NCBI RefSeq assembly: GCF_016741935.1
Contig: NZ_JAERRG010000005.1
Span: forward strand, 372,001 to 436,000
Reading direction: 5' to 3'
Origin: Streptomyces endocoffeicus
GTDB lineage: Bacteria > Actinomycetota > Actinomycetes > Streptomycetales > Streptomycetaceae
DNA: 64,000 nucleotides
The position numbers and the translations under genes are program-made. Of the stretch, positions 25,796 through 34,901 are shown in pieces; positions within the stretch are counted from its first letter, which is position 1; each line of letters starts with the position of its first letter. The notes under the pieces were generated by a model, which worked only from the letters and a program-made list of their open reading frames with translations, searched no databases and was not told where the DNA came from.

Positions 25796-26272
25796 GTGAT
25801 TCCCCTCGACCCGGAAGTGGTGTGAGTCCGGAGAGCCCCGGGGCGGACGGTGGCCCACGGCATCTCTCCCTGAGCCGCTCCATTGCGCGGAGCGGCCATA
25901 TGCAGAGAACGAACGGATGGACACCGGGAGCGGTTCAATGACGCCGCTGGGGCCGCGCTCAGCAGACCCCAACGGCCTGCCGCGGCGAGGGCGAGGGCGA
26001 GGGCGAGGGCGAGGGCCCACCGCCACGGCGCCGAAAGGCGGGTGGTTCACGGGATTCCGTATGACCCACGTCACCGCTCGTTGCGGGGCGCTCCACGGGG
26101 CGGACCAGCACCGGCGAGATGGCTGCCACCGTCACTACTGAACCTTGTCGCCATGCCCTACGTGTCACTGACAGGTGGGTTCCGGGCATGCCCGGGGCCG
26201 CGCCGCACAGGCAGCTCGCCGACGCCGCGTCTTCTGCGGCGGGCGAGAACCGTCGGCAAGAAGGACATCGAC
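25796..26272. other. Intergenic region with (GAGGGC)5 repeat
   Basis: The 477-nt divergent spacer between the methyltransferase and cupin genes contains five perfect GAGGGC hexamers at 25987-26016. A gene in it cannot be supported. The ribosome site AAGGA for the cupin lies at its right end. Confidence 0.7.
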
Positions 26273-26710
26273 ATGAACAAGCGCATACGGGCTGGAGTGA
26301 TCGCGGCTGTCGCCGCGACAGCAACGCTGGTGGGCGTCGCCACGGCCGAGGCGACACCGAGTGGTCCCGGTGTGACCGGCAAGATCATTTCGCAGACAAC
26401 GGTGGGCGGCAAGGACTACATCTTGCGCCAGATAACCATCCCCGCCGGTCAGAGCACCGGCTGGCACTTCCATGACGGCACTCTGTACGGCTACGTCGAG
26501 CAGGGAACGCTCAGCCACTTCGACTCCACTTGCGAGTCCGACGGCACCTACGAGTCGGGCAGTTCGTTGACTGAACCCTCCGGTTCCCAGCAAGTGCACA
26601 TCGGGCGCAACCTCGGTACCACGCCGGTCGTCCTGAACGTGCTGTATGTCCTCCCTCATGGTGCACCACTGTCGGAGGACGCCCCCAACCCTGGCTGCGA
26701 CTTCCAGTAG
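26273..26710 (+). CDS. Secreted cupin-domain protein
   Basis: 145 aa. Sec signal peptide (MNKRIRAGVIAAVAATATLV, cleavage likely after ATAEA). Cupin motif one is ITIPAGQSTGWHFHDGTLYGYVEQG with HxH and Glu as metal ligands; motif two is weaker around VHIGRNLGTTPVVLNVLYVLP. Two Cys (TCESD and PGCDFQ) may form a disulfide. The single small beta-barrel may bind a metal or sugar; no enzymatic function can be assigned. Confidence 0.85.
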   Translation: MNKRIRAGVIAAVAATATLVGVATAEATPSGPGVTGKIISQTTVGGKDYILRQITIPAGQSTGWHFHDGTLYGYVEQGTLSHFDSTCESDGTYESGSSLTEPSGSQQVHIGRNLGTTPVVLNVLYVLPHGAPLSEDAPNPGCDFQ

Positions 26711-26751
26711 CCAAACGGTTTCGGGCGCGCGCGGCTGAGCTCTGAGCTTCA

Positions 26752-27012
26752 TCAGCTTCTCTCGACGGGCCGCAGTCTCCGCCGGACCGCCCCCTCCCAT
26801 GACGCGGCTTCCAACTCCGCACAGGCCCAGACGACTTCCGCTCGTTGCCCCCTGGCGGAGCCTTCCACGGCGATCCGCACTCGCCGTGTGTGTTCCTCCT
26901 CCACCCGCACGGCGGTGCGATGACGGATCCAGGTTCGCAGCAGCGTGACGATGGCGGTCAGCGCGGTGAGTGCGGCAAGCAAAGCGGGGTGCGGGGCGTC
27001 CAGCGTTCCCAT
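26752..27012 (-). CDS. Small membrane-anchored hypothetical protein
   Basis: 86 aa from ATG 27012, with GGGAG six bases upstream; GTG 27075 would add 21 residues. One hydrophobic segment (PALLAALTALTAIVTLLRTW) near the N-terminus is followed by a basic, charged tail. No recognised domain. It sits divergently next to the NACHT gene (124 nt apart). It may be an ordinary orphan or a partner of the NACHT protein; the evidence is weak. Confidence 0.45.
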   Translation of the reverse strand: MGTLDAPHPALLAALTALTAIVTLLRTWIRHRTAVRVEEEHTRRVRIAVEGSARGQRAEVVWACAELEAASWEGAVRRRLRPVERS

Positions 27013-27136
27013 GGCGAACTCCCGGAGTACGAGGTGGTGGCCGGTTGGCGATACCTCAACTCTCCAATCAGGCACGGATTTCCATCTAGGCTGGAGAAAC
27101 TCCGGGAAACCGGATCGCTGACGCAGTGGGGGACTG

Positions 27137-30100
27137 ATGGCCGGAGGACGCCCACCGAAGGACGGCGGGCAGAAGCGCTACCCAGAACTCGAAGAGTTAG
27201 CTGCCTGGTTCCGCCAGGCGATGACTGACGCGGGGTACGAGAGCCCAAACGCGGTCGTCCGCGCGGAGATCGCCCACAAGAACGTTGTGTACGGCATTCA
27301 CGGTGCCTCCAGGTTCCTCAAGTTAGAAGTCGTCCGGGCGCTGGCCGTCGGATTGCGGCGTGATCCTGCTGAGGTCGTGCCGTTGTGGACCAAGGCCAAG
27401 GAAGCAGTGGACCGGGCCGCCGCGGCCCGCCGCGCCGCCGAGACGCCCCACCTCACCTCCTGGGCAGAGTTACCCCTGCCGGATCTCGCTCTGCGTAATC
27501 TGATGGATGCGCAGAGCAGAGCCGTTGAGCGGCTGCCGTACGACAAGCTCGGGGTCGAGGAGCCACCGCTGTCCGCGGTGTACGTACGACAGCGGATACG
27601 CACCTCAATCCACACGGGAGACAGCTCCAACCGTGGGGGCGTACGGGCGGACGATGACAGCGCACAGCGGATGACGGACGCCGGGGGCAACGACGGCCAA
27701 GTCCTCGATTCCCTACTGCCCGTGCCGGACGCGCTGGCACGGCATGAGCACCTACTGATCACGGGAGAGCCAGGTGCGGGCAAGTCCACGCTCTCCAGCC
27801 AGGTGGCGTGGGCCCTCTCCAGGATCTGGCTGGGCCAGGACAGCAGCCTTGACGCACCGATCTCCGAACCCGTCATCCCGATCCGTATCGCGGCACGGAC
27901 CCTCGTCGACCAGAGCGGCTCGTGGAGCGGAGCGCTTGGCCAGGCGGCACGCCGCAGCCTCGGCGGCAGCCTTGTCGCGGACCCCGATCCGGGCCTGTTC
28001 GGCGGTCGGGTGCAGGGCGCGCGGTGGCTGGTCATGGTGGACGGACTCGACGAGATAGCCGATCGCGACACACGTTCGGACGTCATACGCACCATCGCCC
28101 AACACGCACGTGCCGGCAGCGACTACCGGTTCATGGTAACCAGCCGTCCGCTTCCCGAGGGTGAACTCGCACCACTGCGTAGTCCGCTCATCGGCGCCTA
28201 TGGCATGGAGCCTTTCGACGCAGCTGAGCTGCGGGACTTCGCAGGCAAGTGGTTCGCGGCGCAGTACGAGGACAACAAGGAACGAGCCCTGGCCGCGGCC
28301 GATCGCTTCCTGAAGGAGACTGAGGACGGCCGCCTGCGCGAACTCGTGCGCAACCCCCTACTCGCCACGATCGCCGCCGTGAACGCCACCGTCGACTGGT
28401 CCCGCCCCCTGCCCACCAGCCGTCTCAGTCTCTACCAGCGTTTCTGCGAACACCTGTTGACGCGCGGGGCGAGCGCCGCGACAGTCCGCACCGAGCTGAA
28501 CCGGCGCTATCGCGATGATCCCGAACGGTGCTCGTTTCACCTGTGGCTCGACCAGCACAAGGCTGAGATTTTGGGCGCACTGGGCAAGTGCCGCCTCAAT
28601 GGTGAGGAGCTCTTGTCGGAGGCGGCTCTGAATTGGGTGCGGGAACACTCCCAAGAGCAGCGTCTGCTGGCGGGCTGGGAGGCAGATGTCCGAGAGTTTC
28701 TCCAGGGAACGGGCCTACTGGTAACCGAAGAAGGGGACTATAGGTTCCTGCATTATTCTTTCGCGGAATTCATTGCCGCACAGTCGTACGCGCTGGAGAT
28801 CCCGCCGGATTTCTCGGACGTCGAGGAATGGATTCGACGGGCCTTTAAAGACGACGAGCGAACCTTCGCGATTTTTCTCTTTTGCATGTGGTCCGAGCGC
28901 AAGGAGTGCGAGGCAGACCGCATCGCGAACCACCTGTTACATGGCGCATCAGGAGGGTATGATCGGCCGTTGCTGGCGGGGTTATTACTGGCCGAAGGCG
29001 TTCCCTTCGGAGAGGTGAATCGTGCACTGATACTCGATCGCCTTGAAGCCATCGCGCGCAACGAGGAAGACGATGAATGCGAGAAGGCATGTGAGGTGCT
29101 AGGGGCTCTGGGTGGGCAGCCAGGCGTTCTCCAGCGACTGGAACGCATGGCCGCATCGGAGATACTGGAACCCATGCTGCGACTCCATGCGGTTCAGGCG
29201 TTCAGCCAGGCGGGCGACGCAGATGCGGCAGAACAGCTACTCGGCTCGCTGCTGGATTCTATATACGGAGCGATCCATCGGGCTGCACACGTAGCCTGCT
29301 CAATTGGCGAGGGCGCACGCGAGAAAGTGCATCGGCGGGCCCAGGCTCTCGCAGAGAATCCAACGACAACCATCTACGTGCTGTCGCGGGCGGCCGTTGC
29401 TCTTGAGCATCTTGAACATCCACACGAAGCGGCGGAAGTTGCCCGCAAAGTGTTAGAGAGCCCCCAAGCCAAAGCGGCCGATCTGAAGCGAGCCGTGGAA
29501 TCCTGGATAAAAGCGCGCCCTGCAGAGGTGGAAATTGTCGCGCAACTGGCACTCAGCCGCCCACCATTTGATCAACGGGGGAGGGCAACCGTCGCCGAGG
29601 TACTGGAAAAACTCGGCGAGCCGGAGACGGCTGCGTGCATCGCGGGCGAGGTGCTTGGATCGAATACGCCCGACGCCGTGGCCTTGCGATCGGCAGTTCG
29701 CACATGGACCAATGTGCGGGGTCCAGAGGGCCGTTCCACGGTGATGGCGGCATTTGCGAACAGCAGCGCGGACTTGGGGCATGACCTGGACACTCCAGCG
29801 GCTCTCCTGGAGTCTGTAGCCGCGTTCTCGGAGGGAACGGAGATCGCCGACTGGGCCCACAACGTACTTGGCGCACACCGTTGGGGCACCTTCGAGGGCG
29901 GTAGCGTGGTGTCCGCCTGGCTGGCGGCCGAGGGCACAACCAGGGTCGGGGCGGTCATGGAGAGGATAGGCCGGGGCCGATACCTTGAGGGTTACGCAAG
30001 GGCTGAAACCGCAGAGACATTCCTTAATTCAGGGGCACGGCAGGAGGCAGGAGAACTTGCCGAGAGAGCTCTGCGCACTCCCAATCTCTCCCGTGCTCGA

Positions 30101-30727
30101 TACCAGCAGGCGGCCAGCGTGCTGCTCAAAATTGAGGGCCACCACGCGGCAATCCAGATGGAGAACATCTGGGAAAGTTCATCCGGTTTGGACGTAAACA
30201 GCTCCTGGCTGGCCGGCGTCTTAGACGCATGCTCCGACCAAAGTGCAGAATCTGCCCTCTCGGATGCCGCAGTCTGTCGCCTCGCACGGGAACTCATCGG
30301 GCTCGGAGCCGTAAAGAACGAAGACGTCGTCCTTGCGCTAGGGGCGCTCGTATTAGTCGGCGGACGTGAATTTTTTCCGTACATCCTGGAGACAACGAAA
30401 ACGCATTCCGGACTCTCCTGGACGGACAAATGCAATATCGCTCAAGGGTTGGCCGCGCTCGGAGAGCGTGCTTACGCCCTGGAGTTGTGGCGGCATCTCA
30501 TCAGCCTTCCCTGTCCACCGGAAAAGGTGGAGCTCCGGCTGATGATGGATCTGCAATCAGCCGAGGCAACCAAGGAAGCCGCAGGCTGGATGCGCGAGCT
30601 AATCGAAGACCCGAATACCCATTCTCCACGCCGTCTCCGACTCGGCCAGTTACTCGCTTGGCTGGCTGCGGCAGATCCCCAGCTCACTGAGGGCCCGGAC
30701 GGGCCTTTATCGACTCCCCAGGAATGA
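27137..30727 (+). CDS. NACHT-domain NLR-like STAND NTPase
   Basis: 1196 aa. The N-terminal ~100 residues look like a small helical/HTH-type domain (YPELEELAAWFRQAMTDAGY). The NACHT module follows: Walker A ITGEPGAGKSTLSS (~208-221), Walker B WLVMVDGLDEIAD (~300), sensor FMVTSRPLPEGE, and the winged-helix end LHYSFAEFIAAQSY (~548). The C-terminal ~600 residues are helical repeats (HEAT/TPR-like: AVQAFSQAGDADAAEQLLGSLL, VAEVLEKLGEPETAACIAGE). This is the layout of bacterial NLR-like sensors (bNACHT/Avs-like) that detect phage proteins and trigger cell death or arrest. No N-terminal effector nuclease or protease is evident. The 3' half has lower GC than neighbours, suggesting transfer. Confidence 0.88.
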   Translation: MAGGRPPKDGGQKRYPELEELAAWFRQAMTDAGYESPNAVVRAEIAHKNVVYGIHGASRFLKLEVVRALAVGLRRDPAEVVPLWTKAKEAVDRAAAARRAAETPHLTSWAELPLPDLALRNLMDAQSRAVERLPYDKLGVEEPPLSAVYVRQRIRTSIHTGDSSNRGGVRADDDSAQRMTDAGGNDGQVLDSLLPVPDALARHEHLLITGEPGAGKSTLSSQVAWALSRIWLGQDSSLDAPISEPVIPIRIAARTLVDQSGSWSGALGQAARRSLGGSLVADPDPGLFGGRVQGARWLVMVDGLDEIADRDTRSDVIRTIAQHARAGSDYRFMVTSRPLPEGELAPLRSPLIGAYGMEPFDAAELRDFAGKWFAAQYEDNKERALAAADRFLKETEDGRLRELVRNPLLATIAAVNATVDWSRPLPTSRLSLYQRFCEHLLTRGASAATVRTELNRRYRDDPERCSFHLWLDQHKAEILGALGKCRLNGEELLSEAALNWVREHSQEQRLLAGWEADVREFLQGTGLLVTEEGDYRFLHYSFAEFIAAQSYALEIPPDFSDVEEWIRRAFKDDERTFAIFLFCMWSERKECEADRIANHLLHGASGGYDRPLLAGLLLAEGVPFGEVNRALILDRLEAIARNEEDDECEKACEVLGALGGQPGVLQRLERMAASEILEPMLRLHAVQAFSQAGDADAAEQLLGSLLDSIYGAIHRAAHVACSIGEGAREKVHRRAQALAENPTTTIYVLSRAAVALEHLEHPHEAAEVARKVLESPQAKAADLKRAVESWIKARPAEVEIVAQLALSRPPFDQRGRATVAEVLEKLGEPETAACIAGEVLGSNTPDAVALRSAVRTWTNVRGPEGRSTVMAAFANSSADLGHDLDTPAALLESVAAFSEGTEIADWAHNVLGAHRWGTFEGGSVVSAWLAAEGTTRVGAVMERIGRGRYLEGYARAETAETFLNSGARQEAGELAERALRTPNLSRARYQQAASVLLKIEGHHAAIQMENIWESSSGLDVNSSWLAGVLDACSDQSAESALSDAAVCRLARELIGLGAVKNEDVVLALGALVLVGGREFFPYILETTKTHSGLSWTDKCNIAQGLAALGERAYALELWRHLISLPCPPEKVELRLMMDLQSAEATKEAAGWMRELIEDPNTHSPRRLRLGQLLAWLAAADPQLTEGPDGPLSTPQE

Positions 30728-31700
30728 GCCACGTCCCGCACGCTGATCGGCCTTGCCATTCCCCATACGCAAGTCGCGGGGCTGCGATCAGCTGGCTCAG
30801 GCTGGGGGTGAGCGCCAGGAATACGCCGCAGCGCAGCCGTACGGCGTTGAGAACGGACGCCAGTGCCACGGCGACCAGGACCGCGGCGAGCCTCGCGAAG
30901 GGGGCGATGAAGGCGGCGAAGCTTTCGGGGGGCTCTGTCACGAAGCCGTTCAACGCCCAGCAGCAGACTGCCAGGACCGGGATCCCGCCGGCGCACAGAG
31001 CAAGCATGGTGTTGGCCGCATCGTCGAGCAGCGGACGCGGAGCAGGGCGCACCGGCACCGGTCTGCCCAGCTCCTCCAACCACTCTCTCCGCGCTTCCCG
31101 GGCTTCGCGCTCTCCGATGTCCTCGGGCCTGTCACGGGCCAATTCCCCCAGCGCCCGGACAGCCGCGCATACACCTCCGACCGACAGGCCCAGAAGGAGA
31201 GGCCGTTCCAAGCCGAGGATCCCGTGGGCCACTACTGCCGCGGTGACGGCTGCGGGAGCTCCCCACACGGCTGCGGTGCAGAACGCATCGCGGAGCGGAG
31301 GGCGCGCGTAGGTGGGCCGGAGCCGTGCCCAGCCCGCGGCGAATATGACCCCCACCGTGCCCATGAACAACCCCGTGGCGCCGGTGAGGAGCGAATCGTC
31401 GCTGCCCAGTTGGGTGATGTGCCAGATCGCGAAGACCGGCATCCACACGATCCCGTGCGTGACCGCTATTGCCAGGAGCCAGCAGACGGGGGGCTCCTCC
31501 AAGGCCTCGGTCCTGGTGGCGAACCCCGCGCCGATGCCCACCCCGAGACCTGCCGCAGCGCAGAGGACGCAGAGGAACAGCGCCCGCGTCCCCAGCGGAA
31601 CTCCGCTTCCGGGAGAAGGTTTTGGGCAACGCAGTACAGCGGTTCGACTCTCGGCGCGAGTTCGGGAGTGACCACGGGTGGAAACCGGAAGGGTCTTCAC
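30684..31700 (-). CDS. Multi-pass membrane protein of unknown function
   Basis: 338 aa, converging with and overlapping the NACHT 3' end by 44 nt. About seven hydrophobic segments (ALFLCVLCAAAGLGVGIGAG, CWLLAIAVTHGIVWMPVFAI, GLFMGTVGVIFAAGWA, AAVWGAPAAVTAAVVAHGIL, GIPVLAVCCWALNGF, FARLAAVLVAVALASVL) are separated by a central basic/acidic loop (EREAREARREWLEELG). The GTG start at 31700 has poor support; the first ~35 residues may not be translated. No family recognised. The ~20 residues beyond the last segment would come from the region antisense to the NACHT tail. Confidence 0.6.
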   Translation of the reverse strand: MKTLPVSTRGHSRTRAESRTAVLRCPKPSPGSGVPLGTRALFLCVLCAAAGLGVGIGAGFATRTEALEEPPVCWLLAIAVTHGIVWMPVFAIWHITQLGSDDSLLTGATGLFMGTVGVIFAAGWARLRPTYARPPLRDAFCTAAVWGAPAAVTAAVVAHGILGLERPLLLGLSVGGVCAAVRALGELARDRPEDIGEREAREARREWLEELGRPVPVRPAPRPLLDDAANTMLALCAGGIPVLAVCCWALNGFVTEPPESFAAFIAPFARLAAVLVAVALASVLNAVRLRCGVFLALTPSLSQLIAAPRLAYGEWQGRSACGTWLIPGESIKARPGPQ

Positions 31701-32256
31701 CCGTGAGAACGGCTAACCGCTCCACCCCGTTAATGTCACGAGGCGGTTCATCGAGCTGTATGGAGGAGATCGGCCTCCCGCCGGTCCCGGCTCCACGACC
31801 TCCGTCATTCATGGTGCCGCGACTCTGGCTCACGCGGCCGGTGCCGACCTGAAGGACATCCAGGAGATGCTCGGCCACTCCTCGATCACCATCACGCCGG
31901 ACGCGTACACGAGCCTGCTCCCCGAGGCGGACCTGGCGATGGCCGAGACTGCGGCCCGGCTCGTGGCGCGCGCACTCGCCGCCTCCGAGGACACCGCTTC
32001 CGACGCGGAGTCGAAGGCCGACGGCACGGAGAAGTCCGGCGCGGAGGCAGTGTCGGATGATGCTGATCCATTGGGAGATTTTCGGGAGATCTACCCCCCG
32101 TCCGCTCACGCACCGCTCACGCAAACGGCCCCGGACGCGGAGTCCGAGGCCGAACAGGGCGCCTCCCTGAGGGAGAAACTCCAGGTCAGCGACTTAACGC
32201 ATGGTGCCCCCGGCAGGATTCGAACCTGCGACACCCGCTTTAGGAGTTTTCCCTGA
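31678..32256 (+). pseudogene. Decayed tyrosine integrase, C-terminal part
   Basis: Fragments in three frames spell the C-terminal half of a phage/ICE integrase: VETGRVFTRENG, PLHPVNVTRRFIELY, EEIGLPPV, RLHDLRH, GAATLAHAAGADLKDIQEM and LGHSSITITPDAYTSLLPE. The HxLRH-type Arg/His and the LGH...Y region with the nucleophilic Tyr are present but in different frames. One frameshift is a 4-bp duplication (TCAT TCAT, 31805-31812); others are near the EEIGLPPV-RLHD joins and at ENG-PLHP. The N-terminal half is absent. The tail reads into the tRNA-Arg fragment (GAPGRIRTCDTRF is antisense tRNA), as in intact integrases next to their att site. Confidence 0.85.
32202..32246 (-). other. tRNA-Arg(CCU) 3' fragment: integration attachment site
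   Basis: Read on the minus strand, these 45 nt begin at the anticodon loop (CTCCTAA, anticodon CCT). They continue through AGCGG, the variable loop, a perfect T-arm (GCAGG TTCGAAT CCTGC), CGGGGGC and CACCA. The 5' half of the tRNA is missing: upstream sequence does not pair to form the D-arm or acceptor. A lone tRNA 3' end is the usual scar of site-specific integration into a tRNA gene. The integrase remnant abuts it on the left. Confidence 0.88.
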
Positions 32257-32632
32257 GCGCAGCTGTGACCTGCGAAAACGTCGACTGTGTGGCCCCTGGT
32301 CTGGGAAAACACCCCTCCGTAGTTCTCACGTGTTCGCGGGGTTTCCTGGCCTCATGTGTGCTGAATCCGTTCCGCGTGGGGACCGATTTGACGGCATGGA
32401 GTCCAGGCTTGGTTCGGTGGTCGCATTACGGATCCACTCTGTCGGCTAGGTCGGGCCAACAAACCAGCGTTCGGGTGCGGAGACGGCTCTTCGGTCGGAT
32501 GCCTAGCCCTGCGGGGTGCCCAGGCGTGAGCCCCGTGCCGGCGCTCGTGAGCCTGTTCCGTGGACCGGATCAGACCCACGAGCTGCGCCCGTGAAAGGGC
32601 AGAGTGACGCCTGTGCTTACGTTTAACGTGGA
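32257..32632. other. Spacer right of the att site, no gene seen
   Basis: 376 nt between the att fragment and the 447-aa protein. Short frames on both strands lack codon bias and family resemblance. It would be the left terminus of an element starting at 32.2 kb. Confidence 0.6.
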
Positions 32633-33976
32633 CTAATCGCGCAGCAGGCGCATAGCCAGTACGGAACCGTCCGGATGGATGGAGACGGGACCGTTCCAGC
32701 GTGGGGCCCAGATGCCGCGTGGCCATGTGGACCGGCGGGCGTAGATTTCCCGGCGGTACTGTTCCACCCGTCCTTCCTCAAGGTGACGGAAGAGATCTTC
32801 CGCGACTCCGGAGAACGCCTCGACTCGCTTCCGGTTGAGCCGGAAGACATGGTCGGTGCCGACGAAGTCGATGCCGAAGAACCGATGCCGTGCGTCCTGG
32901 ACGCTGTCCGTGGCCGCATGGGTCAACCTTGCGAAGTGTCGTTGCCCTTGCCGTTTCGTCAGGTACTGGACGGTCGCACTTGTGTCTCCAGCGAAGGCCG
33001 TAAGGCCGGCTGCGGCTGTGTGGGCAAGCACGTGTTGAAACCACCCGTACAGTTCGGGACTCACGTGATAGCCGGGTTCGGGCTCCGCGGGCTTGTCGTT
33101 TTGCGAGGGTGGCTGGATGCCGGGATACACGTTTTCGTCTTCCAACGGGTGATCAAGAACGCGCTCCGGAGCGTCCAGCCAACCTCCCTCTCCACCCGCC
33201 TCCAGGGTGTGAACCGCCAGCGGGCCGTCGAGTGGGAGTTCTGTGCTGAACACCAGACACGGTGTCTCGTCCCACGCCCCGATGTGCACTGCCTCCACGT
33301 GGGCGGAAGCCGAGGCAAGCTGAGTGTGAGAGGCGGAGAGCCCGCTGTGGTTGCCCTTACAAGCGATCGGGAAGACGCGAGAGGGCTCGCCGGGCCTCCA
33401 TACTTCGGCGAAGAACTGCGGTCGGTATCGGTAACCCGACTTTGGACCGGAGTCCCTGCTGGTTAAGGCCCACCCTGCGCGCAGAGCTGTGTCAGCCGGC
33501 ACGATCGAGACGAAGTGGTTTGGATAGCGCCTACTCAGGAGCCGTGTAGCGAGAGCCAGCGCGAATCCGGTGCCGAGTTCTCCCGACTGAAGCGCCTTGT
33601 AGTACTCCGCGGTCTCCTTGCCCTCGGCGGAGAGCGCCATGAAGGAGTCCGCGTTCCCGGTCAGAGCTTGGTTGTACTTCAGGCAGCCCCAGTGCTCGGC
33701 GAGGCCGCGTCCCGCTCCGCGTCGTGCCAAGGTGATTGCCCGTCCAAAAGAGTGCAGCACATCCCAGGGCGTGAGTTGTGCGAGTCGGCCGAGATCCTTT
33801 GCGGGTATCGGGTCCAGCCCAGGCTTCCGGCGAAGCCGGTCGAGCTCCTTCTCCTCTCTCTGCTTGTCGTCGTCCGCCGCCGCGATGCTCACGTCCCCGG
33901 CCAGTTCCGTGTTCGAGTGGACCGCGACGTTGGACGGCTCCGCAAGGTCCCTCAGCACTTCTGCCGTGATCTTCAA
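32633..33976 (-). CDS. Hypothetical protein in helicase-nuclease operon
   Basis: 447 aa from TTG 33976 (GGGGGAG site upstream). A start at 34105 would overlap the previous gene and add an unlikely basic tail. No family is recognised. It is hydrophilic and mixed alpha/beta, with a charged stretch (DDDKQREEKELDRLRRKPG) near residue 35. Conserved-looking segments are WDVLHSFGRAITLARRG, RLLSRRYPNHFVSIVPADTALRAGW, and VFPIACKGNHSG followed by HTQLASASAHVEAVHIG. It is the third gene of a minus-strand unit after the helicase-nuclease and the HEPN-like gene, so a role in that defence module is inferred. Confidence 0.75.
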   Translation of the reverse strand: MKITAEVLRDLAEPSNVAVHSNTELAGDVSIAAADDDKQREEKELDRLRRKPGLDPIPAKDLGRLAQLTPWDVLHSFGRAITLARRGAGRGLAEHWGCLKYNQALTGNADSFMALSAEGKETAEYYKALQSGELGTGFALALATRLLSRRYPNHFVSIVPADTALRAGWALTSRDSGPKSGYRYRPQFFAEVWRPGEPSRVFPIACKGNHSGLSASHTQLASASAHVEAVHIGAWDETPCLVFSTELPLDGPLAVHTLEAGGEGGWLDAPERVLDHPLEDENVYPGIQPPSQNDKPAEPEPGYHVSPELYGWFQHVLAHTAAAGLTAFAGDTSATVQYLTKRQGQRHFARLTHAATDSVQDARHRFFGIDFVGTDHVFRLNRKRVEAFSGVAEDLFRHLEEGRVEQYRREIYARRSTWPRGIWAPRWNGPVSIHPDGSVLAMRLLRD

Positions 33977-34058
33977 TCTGCTCCCCCTCGTGATCCGATG
34001 TGCCTGGATTGAGCACTTGTGGCCCGACAGCCACGCCGCAGATTTCTTGCGTGACGGC

Positions 34059-34901
34059 CTATGTGTCGGCTTGGGGCTGGCTAGCCGCGAGGTCGTTGAG
34101 GGCACCGTTCACGACGTACCAGGACACTGTGAGCGTGTCGCGATCGGGAGTGTGCGCCTCGCGGAACTCACGCCGCGGGTGGACGAAATTGCGGTACTTG
34201 CAGACGGCCTGGCTGAAGCGCTCCATGTCGACGTCGATCCAGCCCGCCTGGTGGCAGATGTCGATGAGGGCTTTGAGACCGATGAAGTTAGGGTCCTTGT
34301 TGCTCAGCAGTGAGGCGTCGCGCTCCTCGATCACCGTAAGCAGGACGCCTTCGAGGAGGCTGCCCAGCATGATGATGGCCGCGACATGAGCGCCGTTGGC
34401 GAAGCAGGTGCGGGCTTCGTCAAGTCGGCGCTGGAGCAGTGCGGCCATCCTTGGTTCACGGATGATCTCGGCCATCGTGGCCTTGAGCTCGACCGGCGCC
34501 TGCTGGCCCGGGTGCGCCATAGCCGGGTCGCAGACAACGATCCTGGGTCGGCCGCCCGGATTCTCCAGACGGAAGCCCTCGTGGACGAGGAAGGTGTTGA
34601 CCGCGTTGACGACGGTCGCGAGGACACCGGGTTCATCGAGGTACTCGCGTGCGTCCGCGAGTCTGACGAGTACCTTTTCCAACTCGGTGGGGTTGTCACG
34701 ACGAGCAGTGAGGAGTTGGAGAGTCCACTCGCCCCGGTACTCGCCGTCGTACTCGGGAACATTGAGCCACCCGGCGTTCTCCAGGAACTGGGCGATCTCG
34801 AAGCCTCTGCGGTAATAGAGGTGGTCGTCACCGCAGATGACGCGGGCCAGCTCCTTCAAAGTGTTGCCGTCGAGCGGGCCCAGAACGGCTTCCTGCATCA
34901 T
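34059..34901 (-). CDS. HEPN-like (DUF4145-like) protein
   Basis: 280 aa. The N-terminal half (LYYRRGFEIAQFLENAGWL...GEWTLQLLTARRD) is unassigned. The C-terminal half looks like a HEPN-type four-helix domain: FANGAHVAAIIMLGSLLEGVL and then CKYRNFVHPRREF, with an Arg-Asn-x-Val-His core as in HEPN RNases and DUF4145-like proteins. Its ATG overlaps the helicase-nuclease stop (ATGA), so the two are coupled. It may be an RNase effector or a structural partner; catalytic activity is not shown by sequence. Confidence 0.75.
   Translation of the reverse strand: MMQEAVLGPLDGNTLKELARVICGDDHLYYRRGFEIAQFLENAGWLNVPEYDGEYRGEWTLQLLTARRDNPTELEKVLVRLADAREYLDEPGVLATVVNAVNTFLVHEGFRLENPGGRPRIVVCDPAMAHPGQQAPVELKATMAEIIREPRMAALLQRRLDEARTCFANGAHVAAIIMLGSLLEGVLLTVIEERDASLLSNKDPNFIGLKALIDICHQAGWIDVDMERFSQAVCKYRNFVHPRREFREAHTPDRDTLTVSWYVVNGALNDLAASQPQADT

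Noticed and set aside
31651..31660. tRNA T-loop remnant (GGTTCGACTC)
   Set aside because: Flanking bases do not form a T-stem or acceptor stem.
32352..32726. Minus-strand gene in the spacer right of the att site
   Set aside because: Poor codon bias, no ribosome site and no family resemblance; it overlaps the end of the 447-aa protein in another frame.
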